Below, piece after piece: positions 8,031 to 17,498 of a DNA stretch of 60,318 nucleotides (positions are counted from its first letter, which is position 1; every line of letters starts with the position of its first letter). This DNA comes from Flavobacteriaceae bacterium. Its GTDB lineage: Bacteria > Bacteroidota > Bacteroidia > Flavobacteriales > Flavobacteriaceae. Location: contig CANHWG010000009.1 of assembly GCA_947464335.1 (NCBI GenBank), forward strand, positions 1 to 60,318. The letters run 5' to 3'. The position numbers were made by a program, and so were the translations under genes. The notes beneath the pieces are model-generated. The model was not told where the DNA came from, did not search any database, and saw nothing but the letters and a program-made list of their open reading frames with translations.

Positions 8031-9509
8031 TTATTCAACCCATAAAGGCATTCCTTTTTCATTTCCTAATTTGACAACCATTACATTATTGATTAATTTA
8101 ACAGATTCTTTTGTAGGCCAAATGGGCATTGAACTAATCGAGTCTTTAATTTTTAAATAAGTTTCTTTATTGTCAATTAATTTATAATAGGCAATATCGT
8201 TAAATTTAAAGAAATTAATGATTCTATAATTATCGCCTTTATCCCAATTAAATAGTGAACCACCAAAAATTTCCGATTTATTGATTCTAAATTTTTGATG
8301 ATGCTCATAAGGAAGGTAGCCATAAAAGTAAACATAATTAACTTTTTCATCAAACTCAGGATATTTAGCTTGCATTAAATTATTCATTTTATTGGCTTCA
8401 GCTTTATCGTGATTGAAAATTTTATAATTAGAATAAAATAAATTAGTAATAAAATAAAGATTAACTGTACAGATGATAGCGCAGAAAAATACAGCATGTT
8501 GCTCATATTTTATAGAAGAGATAAAATGTACTATCACAAAGGCAAAAACTAAACCCGCTGTCAGATATATTCTGGGTGGATGATAACCATTTGTAATAAA
8601 AAATGAAAATCCGAAAGGCAAAATTAGCAAGAGAAATAATGAAACAAAACGAATGGCAAAGAATTTTTTTTCTATCCCAAATTTAACAAACAAAAAAAGA
8701 CTAATTAGAAAGGCAATTATAAAAAGTTTATTACCATAATAAAAATTTCCCACTAAATTTTTAAACCATACAGAACAGGCATTTAAAAATTGATTGTCTG
8801 TTTCTCCAGAAAGATAGGAAGACAACAGACCACTCTCGGGGACTGGGCAAAGGATTTTTGCGGATAGATAATACAAGATTACAGAAACCAAAAGCAGAGC
8901 ACTAAAGAATATTCCTCTTCTAAATTCCGTTTTGAAATTAAAGTTTTCGTTATATGAGTTTTGGAGAAAGAGAATAATAAATACAATAACTGGTACTAGA
9001 ATTAACGCTTGATAAAGCGCAATTACAAACATCAATAGTAATGATGATAAAATGAAATAAAAAATGCTTGTTTTGGAAAAAACAACATCCGAATTTTTCA
9101 TAAAAATTGTAACGGATAATACGGCTAACAAAAATCCCAATGTAATTACATCAGCTTGCATGGTAAAAATCAACTGATATGACATTTGGGGAAATGTTAA
9201 AAATAAGCCACAAAAAACATAACCCATTGTGCCTTTGAAATTAAATAATTTAGCTAATTCAACAGCCGTCAAGCTAAATAATAAAAGACCCAAAAGAAGA
9301 GTGAAATAAGGCAGGTGCCCTTCAAAAATACGGTATCTAACTAAATTGGTTCCCCATCTTCCTAAAGACATAGCAAACTCAGAATTAATAGGAGTTTCGC
9401 TGTCTACACTCAAAGAATAATTTGTTAGTGCAAAGCCATAGGTAACAATTGAAGTAACAATTGAAAAAAGGCACAATTTATAGTACTCAGTAATTATTTT
9501 AGTATCCAT
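8031..9509 (-). CDS. GtrII-like multi-pass glucosyltransferase
   Basis: A 492-residue integral membrane protein with about ten hydrophobic helices. The N-terminal region carries the pattern I associate with the GtrII family (Glucos_trans_II): NYSLSVDSETPINSEF followed by SLGRWGTNL, with acidic residues in the first external loop. GtrII-type enzymes transfer a sugar from an undecaprenyl-phosphate carrier to O-antigen on the periplasmic side. The gene is first in a minus-strand set with a GtrB-like GT2 and a methyltransferase, so it probably uses the lipid-linked sugar made by the GT2. No gtrA-type small flippase gene is adjacent. Confidence 0.75.
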   Translation of the reverse strand: MDTKIITEYYKLCLFSIVTSIVTYGFALTNYSLSVDSETPINSEFAMSLGRWGTNLVRYRIFEGHLPYFTLLLGLLLFSLTAVELAKLFNFKGTMGYVFCGLFLTFPQMSYQLIFTMQADVITLGFLLAVLSVTIFMKNSDVVFSKTSIFYFILSSLLLMFVIALYQALILVPVIVFIILFLQNSYNENFNFKTEFRRGIFFSALLLVSVILYYLSAKILCPVPESGLLSSYLSGETDNQFLNACSVWFKNLVGNFYYGNKLFIIAFLISLFLFVKFGIEKKFFAIRFVSLFLLLILPFGFSFFITNGYHPPRIYLTAGLVFAFVIVHFISSIKYEQHAVFFCAIICTVNLYFITNLFYSNYKIFNHDKAEANKMNNLMQAKYPEFDEKVNYVYFYGYLPYEHHQKFRINKSEIFGGSLFNWDKGDNYRIINFFKFNDIAYYKLIDNKETYLKIKDSISSMPIWPTKESVKLINNVMVVKLGNEKGMPLWVE

Positions 9510-9654
9510 AAATTTTAGTATAAAGGTTATACAAACATAGTAACTAATTGCTTCATATCACTAAATATAATGACTAATACAATAATATTTGTTTAAAGAA
9601 AGTTGTGGAATATTAAATTAGTCATTAATTTTATAAAAATTAAAAATAAATAAT

Positions 9655-10197
9655 ATGAAAACAAAATGGATAATGTTATTATTATCTTCTGTACTTCTTT
9701 GTAGTTGTAAGAACGATAAAACAGAAAATAACAGTGAAGGTGAAAACAAAGTAATTGTAGACAATATTTTTAAAGTAACGGTTACTGTAATTGCTAAAGA
9801 AAATGACGACTTTTGTTTACTTTACACCGAAGACGGTAGTATAAATTTCTCTCAAGGTTCAGTCTGGCAAAACGTAAAAGGTAACGAAAACGAACAACAA
9901 GTCGTATTTAATTTACCTAAAGAGGCATATCCCACTCAATTAAGAATTGACTTTGGGATGAATAAAGAACAGGAAGACATTACCTTAAAGGGAATAGTTT
10001 GTGAATATAATGGTAATAAAAAAGAAATTAGAGGCAATGATTTAGGGTTGTTTTTCCGACCAGATGATTCAAAATGCACTTTTGATTCTTCAACGGGTTT
10101 AATAAAACCAGTAATTAAAGATGGTCAAAAACAAAGCCCATCATTTTACCCACAAGAAGCAAATTTAGGCCCTGAGTTAATTAAATTAGCAAATTAA
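9655..10197 (+). CDS. Small lipoprotein of unknown function
   Basis: A 180-residue protein. The first 18 residues form a lipoprotein signal (MKTKWIMLLLSSVLLCSC) with a likely acylated Cys at position 18, followed by a polar, Asn/Glu-rich spacer. The remainder is predicted mixed beta, with no motif I recognise. It stands alone between the divergent gtr-like cassette and the flippase gene and is closed by a strong terminator, so it is probably a single-gene transcript. The upstream gap (9510-9654) is very AT-rich and must hold both divergent promoters, but no clear consensus box was found. Confidence 0.75.
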   Translation: MKTKWIMLLLSSVLLCSCKNDKTENNSEGENKVIVDNIFKVTVTVIAKENDDFCLLYTEDGSINFSQGSVWQNVKGNENEQQVVFNLPKEAYPTQLRIDFGMNKEQEDITLKGIVCEYNGNKKEIRGNDLGLFFRPDDSKCTFDSSTGLIKPVIKDGQKQSPSFYPQEANLGPELIKLAN

Positions 10198-10211
10198 ATT
10201 AAGTCTTTTCT

Positions 10212-10260
10212 AAAACGAGAAGCCGTAGATTTATAGAAATCTGTGGCTTCTCGTTTTTTT
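10212..10260 (+). terminator. Strong rho-independent terminator
   Basis: AAAACGAGAAGCC pairs perfectly with GGCTTCTCGTTTT, with further partial pairing inside, and is followed by a T-run. It ends the lipoprotein transcript before the flippase gene. Confidence 0.92.
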
Positions 10261-10282
10261 ACTTATTTTTGAACCACTAAAA

Positions 10283-11590
10283 ATGAGCTTTAAAGCAAGA
10301 ATGTTAAAAGAGAAAATAGTTGCTAAATTAAAAAGTAAACAAATCAAAGATTTTATTATTTATGGTTTTGGTCAAGCTATAAATCTGTTAAGTCCGTTAT
10401 TAGTTATTCCATATATAGTTTTTATTTGTGGTGAAGAAGGATTAGGAAAAGCAGGAGTTGGTTTTTCATTTGCATTAATTGCTATTGTATTAGTTGATTA
10501 TGGATCCTATATAAACGGAACAAAAGACATTTCTATTAACCATAATGACAATGCTGTTTTAGAAGATAAATTCACAACAATATATTTGTCTAAACTCCTA
10601 CTTTTGGCAGTAGTTACATTAATTAGCATCCTAATTATAGTTAGTCTTCCCTTTTTTCAAAAAGATAAATTACAATTACTATTAAGTTTATTCATCGTAG
10701 TTGGACAGTTTATCAATCCAACATGGTTTTTTCAGGGAATTCAAAATTTTAAATGGATTTCAATCATTAACATACTTTCTAAAGCAATTTATCTTGTTTT
10801 GGTTTTTTTATTTATTAAAAAGGCAGAAGATTATATTTATATTAATCTGTTTTTAGGAATTGGCTCAATAATAGCCAGCGCACTTGGATTTATTTGGATT
10901 TATACCCAGTTTTCATTTTCATTTAAAAAGGCCTCAATATCTAAAGCTATAGATTTGATAAAAAATGAATTTTCTCTTACTATTTCTCAATTGTTTTTCT
11001 CTTTTTATCAATATGCACCAATAATGCTCATTAGTTATTTTTGCGGAAATTTTGTAGCTGGGCAATATCGAATAATAGATCAAGTGATTATGATTTTTAG
11101 AACCTATTTCCAAATGTTTTTCAACTTTATTTATGCAGACATTTGTCTGAATATCTATAATGATGTAAAAACCGGGATTACCAATTGGAAGTTAAAAAAT
11201 GGACTGAACTATATTATGGTTTTGGTTTTATTACTGATTTTTTATTTTAACTCAGAGATTATTTTATTGTTTTTTAAAGTTAATGTTAGAAATCTAGACA
11301 ATTTAAACTCCTATTTCAAGTTAGGTTTATTAATCCCTTTTTTTATGGGAATTTCTTTTGCATTAAAACAATTGATGTTTTCCTTTAACAAAAATATAGA
11401 ATACATAAGAATTACTTTTTTTACCACAACAATAAGTTTAATAATGATGTCTTTTTTATTGCAGAAAATAGGGCTAAAAGGCGCCTTTATTTCAATAATT
11501 CTTGCGGAGATATTATTTATTATTTTATATTTTTATACTTTGTACCTAAAAAAACAAACCAACAGCATAAATGAAGACAGTAATCACTAA
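10283..11590 (+). CDS. Wzx-like oligosaccharide flippase (MATE/PST family)
   Basis: A 435-residue protein with about twelve hydrophobic helices and the N-terminal pattern of PST-type flippases (FIIYGFGQAINLLSPLLVIPYI). Such proteins move undecaprenyl-diphosphate-linked repeat units across the inner membrane. It is the first gene of a run of four plus-strand genes; its 3' end overlaps the next gene (Wzy-like) by 20 bases. A second flippase-like protein is encoded far away at 41640. Family assignment is firm; the cargo is inferred from the surrounding glycosyltransferases. Confidence 0.88.
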   Translation: MSFKARMLKEKIVAKLKSKQIKDFIIYGFGQAINLLSPLLVIPYIVFICGEEGLGKAGVGFSFALIAIVLVDYGSYINGTKDISINHNDNAVLEDKFTTIYLSKLLLLAVVTLISILIIVSLPFFQKDKLQLLLSLFIVVGQFINPTWFFQGIQNFKWISIINILSKAIYLVLVFLFIKKAEDYIYINLFLGIGSIIASALGFIWIYTQFSFSFKKASISKAIDLIKNEFSLTISQLFFSFYQYAPIMLISYFCGNFVAGQYRIIDQVIMIFRTYFQMFFNFIYADICLNIYNDVKTGITNWKLKNGLNYIMVLVLLLIFYFNSEIILLFFKVNVRNLDNLNSYFKLGLLIPFFMGISFALKQLMFSFNKNIEYIRITFFTTTISLIMMSFLLQKIGLKGAFISIILAEILFIILYFYTLYLKKQTNSINEDSNH

Positions 11591-12821
11591 AAAATCAATT
11601 TATCAGATTGTCTTTATTCTTTGTGTAGTTATACCTTACTTCGATAATTTCGAATTGACTATTGCAGTCTGGAGTTTAGCAGCTTTAATTTCAATTCAAT
11701 CGAGTTATTCTATAGGAATTATTAAACAAGTATTTTATTTTTCGGCTATTTTACTTATTGCCTTAATTGTTTCTTTTTTTGAAAATCATAAATTTTATTT
11801 TATTCTAAGAGATATTACTTATTTAATAAAACCCGTGTTAGGAATATTGATAGGATATCAGTTATGCAAAAAAATAAATCAAAACATATTTGAGTTAATT
11901 GTTCGAGCTGGTTTTGTTTTTTCTCTAATTCATCTTTTCTTTTTACTAAGAGGAGTTCTTTTTTATAAAGTAATTAACATAAATGACTTAAGGTTTTTTG
12001 GTGGGTTTTTTAGTGATTTCGAAGTTTTTGCTTTTGTAATTATTTTATTTTATAAGAAATTCGAAATAGTAATTCCGCCTAAAAAAAGGAAACTTTATAC
12101 TGTTATTATTGGTGTTTCGATTTTTCTTTATTTAGCTAGAACCAATTTTATTCAATTCGGAATTTTAGTACTAGCGTTAAAAGGATTTTTCAATTTAAAC
12201 AAAAGAAATTTAACGGTATTGGCAGTAATAGCTACTCTGACAATTTTAGGTTATTCAACAATAGTAATGATTAATCCAAAAAGAAACGGACCAGGATTAG
12301 AAGCGTTTTTATATAAAATTAAAATCATTCCAGAAGAAGCATTAAAAACGAGAATAAACAGAGAGGATTGGAAAGATTTAAATGACAATTACCGTTCATA
12401 TGAAAATATAATGACTGTAAAACAAATGAGTCACAGCGGGAAAGAAACTTTTATTTTTGGGAAAGGATTAGGGTCAACAATTGATTTAAAAGAGGAAATA
12501 CAATTGGGAGATAAAAAATTGAGATTTATTTCTATACTTCATAATGGTTATATGACAGTCTTCTTAAAATCAGGACTCATAGGTGTCATTATATTACTTT
12601 TTTCTTTTGTTGTATATTTTAAAAACAAATCATCTACAATTCCAATAATTAATCAAATAAATCTACTAATGGTTGGAATGGGATTGTTTATGATTATGTC
12701 AAATTGGGTTTTTATGGGATATTATTTTAAAGCAGATAATAAAATAATTATACTCGGAATGTTGATTTGCTATAGAGAAATAGTAATTAGAAAAAGGCAA
12801 AATATAATAAATAATGATTAA
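11571..12821 (+). CDS. O-antigen polymerase/ligase-like membrane protein (Wzy candidate)
   Basis: A 416-residue integral membrane protein with about ten helices. A periplasmic loop in the second half contains the ILHNGYMTVFLKSGLIGVI segment, the His-Asn plus Gly-rich pattern shared by Wzy/WaaL superfamily members. Its place between the flippase and a GT4 gene, overlapping both (20 and 8 bases), is typical of Wzy in a Wzx/Wzy-dependent pathway. A second protein of the same superfamily is encoded at 15131, and I cannot tell from sequence which one polymerises and which one ligates. Confidence 0.75.
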   Translation: MKTVITKKSIYQIVFILCVVIPYFDNFELTIAVWSLAALISIQSSYSIGIIKQVFYFSAILLIALIVSFFENHKFYFILRDITYLIKPVLGILIGYQLCKKINQNIFELIVRAGFVFSLIHLFFLLRGVLFYKVININDLRFFGGFFSDFEVFAFVIILFYKKFEIVIPPKKRKLYTVIIGVSIFLYLARTNFIQFGILVLALKGFFNLNKRNLTVLAVIATLTILGYSTIVMINPKRNGPGLEAFLYKIKIIPEEALKTRINREDWKDLNDNYRSYENIMTVKQMSHSGKETFIFGKGLGSTIDLKEEIQLGDKKLRFISILHNGYMTVFLKSGLIGVIILLFSFVVYFKNKSSTIPIINQINLLMVGMGLFMIMSNWVFMGYYFKADNKIIILGMLICYREIVIRKRQNIINND

Positions 12822-13959
12822 TATCCTTTTTATTCATCAATCGGCAGATTTATACGGTTCTGACAAAACGTTATTACAACTTTTAACGTATTTAGACAGA
12901 ACAAAGTTTAATCCTGTAGTCGTAATTCCTCTCAACGGACCGCTAAAGGATGAATTAGAAAAAGTAAATGTTGAAGTTTATATTACGCCAGTTTTAAAAC
13001 TCTATAGAAATATTGTTACTCCAAAAAACGGTTTGAAGTTTTTTTCTGAATATAAAAAAGCAATACGTTTTTTAGATGAAATAAATGAGAAACATAAATT
13101 TGATATTATTTATTCAAATACTTTAGCGGTTTTATTAGGAATGATTTATGCCAAAAAAAGAAAAATAAAGCATATTTGGCATGTACATGAAATTATTGTT
13201 CACCCTAAAATCATTGCAAATTTTTTCCCAAAATTATTAAATAAATATGCAGACAGTATAGTTTGTAATTCTATAGCGACACTCACTAATTTAACCCAAA
13301 GGATACCTCAAATTAAAGATAAATCAATTGTAATTTATAACGGAGTTGAACCCATAAATGAAATAAACGCTTCAGTTTGTAAAACAGATTTTGGATTTAA
13401 AACAAATGACATAATAATAACACTCGTTGGGAGAATCTATAGGTTAAAAGGGCACAAACTACTTTTGAGCTCGTTTATTAAACAATTTTCAGACCAAGAA
13501 AATGTTAAACTTCTCTTTGTCGGATCGCCAGTAATTGGTCAAGAAAAGTATTTATATGAAGTAGAAGAAATAATCAAAACAAATTTGATAACTGATAAAG
13601 TAAAGATATTGCCATTTACTAAAAACCTAAATTCAATCTGGCAAATTACAGACATTGCCGTTATGCCATCCACCGAAGCTGAGTCTTTCGGATTAGTAGC
13701 AGTTGAAGCAATGATGGCAAAAAAACCAGTTATTGGTTCAAATCATGGCGGACTTACAGAAATAATAATCAATAACAAAACAGGATTATTATTTGAACCC
13801 AATAATGAAAAGAAATTAACAGAAGCAATACAATATCTTATAGAAAACCCAATTAAAAGATTAGAAATTGGAGAGAATGGACAGAATAGCGTGAGCGAAA
13901 AATTTTCTATTACTAGTTATATTCAAAATTTCGAAAACTTATTCTTGACACTTAAATAG
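12814..13959 (+). CDS. Family 4 glycosyltransferase (GT-B)
   Basis: A 381-residue cytoplasmic or membrane-associated enzyme. The C-terminal Rossmann half shows the GT4 hallmarks: VGRIYRLKGHKLL at about 205, and MPSTEAESFGLVAVEAMMAKKPVIGS with the EX7E pair that contacts the nucleotide sugar, followed by GGLTEII. The N-terminal half has FIHQSADLYGSDKTLLQLL, the acceptor-side loop. It begins 8 bases inside the Wzy-like gene and is the last of the tightly overlapping run that starts at 10283. Donor and acceptor are unknown. Confidence 0.92.
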   Translation: MINILFIHQSADLYGSDKTLLQLLTYLDRTKFNPVVVIPLNGPLKDELEKVNVEVYITPVLKLYRNIVTPKNGLKFFSEYKKAIRFLDEINEKHKFDIIYSNTLAVLLGMIYAKKRKIKHIWHVHEIIVHPKIIANFFPKLLNKYADSIVCNSIATLTNLTQRIPQIKDKSIVIYNGVEPINEINASVCKTDFGFKTNDIIITLVGRIYRLKGHKLLLSSFIKQFSDQENVKLLFVGSPVIGQEKYLYEVEEIIKTNLITDKVKILPFTKNLNSIWQITDIAVMPSTEAESFGLVAVEAMMAKKPVIGSNHGGLTEIIINNKTGLLFEPNNEKKLTEAIQYLIENPIKRLEIGENGQNSVSEKFSITSYIQNFENLFLTLK

Positions 13960-14037
13960 TGGGTTAATTATTTTTTTTAAACAATCAAAAAAGCTATTTC
14001 TTAAAGTCTAATAACACAAAAATTCAATTCATTTTGT

Positions 14038-14045
14038 TATGTTTG
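14038..14045 (+). promoter_or_regulatory. -7 box (TATGTTTG)
   Basis: TATGTTTG fits TAnnTTTG and is 37 bases before the ATG at 14083, in the 123-base gap after the previous gene. No clear -33 TTG is seen. Confidence 0.45.
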
Positions 14046-14082
14046 CAACAAGAAAAAAATTGCAAACTGTAATAAGATTTTA

Positions 14083-15189
14083 ATGAAAATAGCCATCCTA
14101 GGAACTCGTGGTATACCCAATTATTACGGAGGTTTTGAGCAGTTTGCCGAATTTTTTTCGGTCTATCTTGTAGAAAAAGGGCATGAAGTATACTGTTACA
14201 ATTCTCATGATCATCCTTTTCAGGAGCCCACTTTTCATGGTGTAACTATTATTCATCAATACGATCCAGAATATAAATTAGGAACCTTTGGTCAGTTTAT
14301 TTATGATTACAATTGTATTATGGATTCTCGAAAAAGAGATTTTGATATCATTTTGCAATTAGGTTATACCAGTAATTCTATATGGCATTTTTTACTTCCA
14401 AAAAATTCAATCATCATTACCAACATGGATGGATTGGAATGGAAACGAACCAAATATTCGAAACCCGTTCAGCAATTTCTAAAATTTGCAGAACGATTAG
14501 CGGCTAATAACAGCGACTTTTTAGTTTCAGATTCTCTTGGAATTCAAAAATTTCTTCAAGAAAAATATAAGAAACATTCTACCTATATTGCTTATGGCGC
14601 CTATCCTTTCTCAAGCCCAAATGAAGAAATTTTAAAAGAATACCATGTAGAAAAAGAAAATTTCAACATGATTATGGCGCGTTTTGAACCCGAGAATAAT
14701 TTAGATATGGTTTTGGAAGGCGTTGCTATGAATGAAGATAAAACTCCAATTCTGGTAGTAGGAAAGCATCAAACTAAATACGGAGACTATTTAAAAAATA
14801 AATTCAAAGACCATTCAAACATTCGTTTTATGGGTGGGATTTATAACTTAGAACACCTCAATAATCTTCGTTTTTATTCTAATCTCTATTTTCACGGACA
14901 TTCAGTTGGCGGAACCAATCCTTCCTTGCTAGAAGCCATGTCATCAAAAGCTTTAGTCATTGCTCATAATAATGATTTTAATAAAGGGATTTTAAAAGAA
15001 AACAGCTATTATTTTTCTAATTCGGATGAGGTAAAAAATATTCTTAATACAATCAAAAAAAATGATAACTTGCAATTAGTTCAAAACAATTTTGACGCCA
15101 TTGTAAATGAATTTAATTGGGAAAAAATAAATGGTGAATATTTACAACTTTTCGAAGAATGTTATTCAAAATCTGATAAAAGAAAATAA
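14083..15189 (+). CDS. DUF1972-type glycosyltransferase (rhamnosyltransferase-like)
   Basis: A 368-residue GT-B enzyme. The opening ILGTRGIPNYYGGFEQFAEF is the signature of the DUF1972/WchF-like N-terminal domain, often found in L-rhamnosyltransferases. The C-terminal half has ARFEPENNLDMVLEG, VVGKHQTKYG and SVGGTNPSLLEAMSSKALVIAHNN, the nucleotide-sugar binding side. With rfbA, rfbC and rfbD in the same locus, dTDP-rhamnose is the most plausible donor. The gene has its own promoter-like box and overlaps the next gene by 59 bases. Confidence 0.85.
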   Translation: MKIAILGTRGIPNYYGGFEQFAEFFSVYLVEKGHEVYCYNSHDHPFQEPTFHGVTIIHQYDPEYKLGTFGQFIYDYNCIMDSRKRDFDIILQLGYTSNSIWHFLLPKNSIIITNMDGLEWKRTKYSKPVQQFLKFAERLAANNSDFLVSDSLGIQKFLQEKYKKHSTYIAYGAYPFSSPNEEILKEYHVEKENFNMIMARFEPENNLDMVLEGVAMNEDKTPILVVGKHQTKYGDYLKNKFKDHSNIRFMGGIYNLEHLNNLRFYSNLYFHGHSVGGTNPSLLEAMSSKALVIAHNNDFNKGILKENSYYFSNSDEVKNILNTIKKNDNLQLVQNNFDAIVNEFNWEKINGEYLQLFEECYSKSDKRK

Positions 15190-16486
15190 AAATAACAGTT
15201 CTTTTATTCCAATACTGTTACTCCTTTCTTCCATTCCATTAAGCTTTGCTATTAACAATATTTCATTAGGAATTTTTGTGTTAGCTAGTTTTTTAACTTT
15301 TAAAAAAGAGGATTTTAGTATTCAAAAAGAACTCTTTTTTCCTATTTTACTCTATTTATTGATGGCAGTTTCTTATTTGTGGTCTATCGATTCAAAGGAA
15401 ACCCTTTCGGCTTTATCAAAAGAATTTCCCTTATTTTTAATTCCAATCGGTTTCTTATTTTTTAAAACAAATACGGCTGAACAAAAAAAGAAAATAATCG
15501 AATATTACAGCTATGTTATGGTTGCTTATGTCATATACTACTGTCTGAGAGCGATAATTCGATATTTAATTTTTAGCGATTCAAGGATGTTCTTTTATCA
15601 TGGTGCGAATCAATTTGATTACGGACTTGTACCCAAATTATTGAACGCCATTCATATGTCTGTTTTTGTAGCAATTGCATTCTTTTATTTTTTGACCAAA
15701 CAAGTAAAATCTAAAGCAGATACTTTCTTTTCTGTTTTGCTTTTTGCATTTATATTATTACTGTCTTCAAAGAATATAATATTAGTAGTTCTTTTATTGA
15801 CATTGATTTATATTTTCTTTTTTTCGAAAACCGCCCATAAACTACGATTAAGAAACTTAATAGTTTTTGGATTATTACTAATCATAATTTTTTCAATAGG
15901 CAGAATTAAAGATCGATTTAAAGTTGAGTTTCAAAGCAATACAGATAAAAGTTTAAGTGCCGATGTAATAGAAGGAATTCCACCAGGGGTTCATTATATT
16001 AGTATTAAGGAAGCATGGACTAATCCGACGTTTACGCCAAATGATTATTTTAACGGCACCGCGTTTAGGGTTTATCAGTTTAGAATTTTTATAGAGTTAA
16101 TCAAAGAAAATAATGCTTTTTTTACTGGTTTCGGACTGAATGCTTCGTATCCTAAAATAAAAGAAAAAGCTACTCAATATAATCTTTATATGGGTGTAAT
16201 AAATGATTCTGATAGCGGTTACCAAACTAAAAACTTTCACAATCAATATGTTCAGAATTTTGCAGAATTAGGAGTTTTTGGTTTTGTTTTATTGTTAATA
16301 TTGTTGGTCGTTAACATTAAAAATGCAATAAAATCTAAAGATTTTGTACATTTTGCTTTCGCATTTCTAATGATAAGTTTATTTTTGACCGAATCATTTT
16401 TATGGAGACAAAGAGGCGTTGTGTTTTTTACTATAATGTATTGTTTATTTAATACGTTCCCAAAGATTCAAGAACGTTCAAATTAG
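15131..16486 (+). CDS. O-antigen ligase/polymerase-like membrane protein (WaaL/Wzy superfamily)
   Basis: A 451-residue protein with ten or more hydrophobic helices. A large external loop after about residue 270 and the KNFHNQYVQNFAELGVFGFVLLL segment near residue 370 match the His-Asn and Gly pattern of the WaaL/Wzy superfamily. The assigned start at 15131 overlaps the upstream gene by 59 bases. No other ATG occurs before the first helix, so the true start could be a rare codon nearer 15185. It is the second such protein in the locus; one of the two is probably the polymerase and the other a ligase. Confidence 0.75.
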   Translation: MVNIYNFSKNVIQNLIKENKNNSSFIPILLLLSSIPLSFAINNISLGIFVLASFLTFKKEDFSIQKELFFPILLYLLMAVSYLWSIDSKETLSALSKEFPLFLIPIGFLFFKTNTAEQKKKIIEYYSYVMVAYVIYYCLRAIIRYLIFSDSRMFFYHGANQFDYGLVPKLLNAIHMSVFVAIAFFYFLTKQVKSKADTFFSVLLFAFILLLSSKNIILVVLLLTLIYIFFFSKTAHKLRLRNLIVFGLLLIIIFSIGRIKDRFKVEFQSNTDKSLSADVIEGIPPGVHYISIKEAWTNPTFTPNDYFNGTAFRVYQFRIFIELIKENNAFFTGFGLNASYPKIKEKATQYNLYMGVINDSDSGYQTKNFHNQYVQNFAELGVFGFVLLLILLVVNIKNAIKSKDFVHFAFAFLMISLFLTESFLWRQRGVVFFTIMYCLFNTFPKIQERSN

Positions 16487-16508
16487 TTCCAAATCTGAAT
16501 AAAAATAT

Positions 16509-17492
16509 ATGAAAAGAATATTAATTACTGGTGCTGCAGGTTTTTTAGGATCCCATCTTTGTGATCGTTTTATAGCCGAAGGATATTTTGTTATTGGAAT
16601 GGATAATTTGATTACCGGCGATTTAAAAAATATAGAACATTTATTTAAAGATAAAAACTTTGAGTTTTATCATCATGATGTTACCAAGTTTGTTCATGTT
16701 CCAGGAAATCTAGATTATATTCTTCATTTTGCATCACCTGCAAGTCCAATAGATTATTTAAAGATTCCAATTCAAACGCTTAAAGTAGGTTCACTTGGAA
16801 CGCACAATCTTTTAGGTTTAGCTCGAGTAAAAAAAGCCAGAATTCTTATTGCATCAACTTCAGAAATTTATGGAGATCCTTTAGTCCATCCGCAAACCGA
16901 AGATTATTATGGTAATGTAAACACCATTGGTCCAAGAGGTGTTTATGATGAAGCTAAACGTTTTCAGGAATCAATTACAATGGCATACCACACCTTTCAT
17001 GGTGTAGAAACAAGAATCGTTAGAATATTTAATACATATGGACCAAGAATGCGATTGAATGACGGTAGAGTAATTCCAGCATTTATTGGACAAGCATTAC
17101 GTGGTGAAGATTTGACCATCTTTGGAGACGGAAGTCAAACCCGTTCCTTTTGCTATGTTACCGATCAAGTAGAAGGTATATACAGGTTACTACATTCAGA
17201 TTATTCTCAGCCTGTAAACATTGGTAATCCAAACGAGATTACGATTAAAGATTTTGCAGATGAAATTATTAAATTGACAGGCACTACTCAAAAAGTTGTT
17301 TACCATCCTTTGCCAATTAATGATCCAATGCAGCGCCAACCCGATACAACTCGAGCAAAAGAGATATTAGGATGGGAAGCAAAAGTATCTAGAGAAGAAG
17401 GGATGAAATTAACCTATGACTATTTTAAATCACTTTCCTCAGAAGAACTTTTAAAAGAAGAACATAAAGATTTTAAAGGTTATATCCATTAA
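16509..17492 (+). CDS. UDP-glucuronate decarboxylase-like SDR epimerase/dehydratase
   Basis: A 327-residue extended SDR. It shows [14 protein letters not shown] at residues 8-21 (NAD-binding), [26 protein letters not shown] and the catalytic YDEAKR motif. The combination ASPASP plus SEIYGDP...PQ(T)E(D)Y is characteristic of UDP-xylose synthases (UXS), which convert UDP-glucuronate to UDP-xylose. The enzyme probably supplies a pentose donor for the polysaccharide. It is not RmlB, whose active-site pattern differs, so it does not fill the missing rfbB step. It ends 6 bases before the initiating transferase gene. Confidence 0.88.
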   Translation: MKRILITGAAGFLGSHLCDRFIAEGYFVIGMDNLITGDLKNIEHLFKDKNFEFYHHDVTKFVHVPGNLDYILHFASPASPIDYLKIPIQTLKVGSLGTHNLLGLARVKKARILIASTSEIYGDPLVHPQTEDYYGNVNTIGPRGVYDEAKRFQESITMAYHTFHGVETRIVRIFNTYGPRMRLNDGRVIPAFIGQALRGEDLTIFGDGSQTRSFCYVTDQVEGIYRLLHSDYSQPVNIGNPNEITIKDFADEIIKLTGTTQKVVYHPLPINDPMQRQPDTTRAKEILGWEAKVSREEGMKLTYDYFKSLSSEELLKEEHKDFKGYIH

Positions 17493-17498
17493 TAGAAT

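Noticed and set aside
16509..17492. rfbB (dTDP-glucose 4,6-dehydratase)
   Set aside because: The ASPASP and SEIYGDP motifs are those of UDP-glucuronate decarboxylases, not RmlB.
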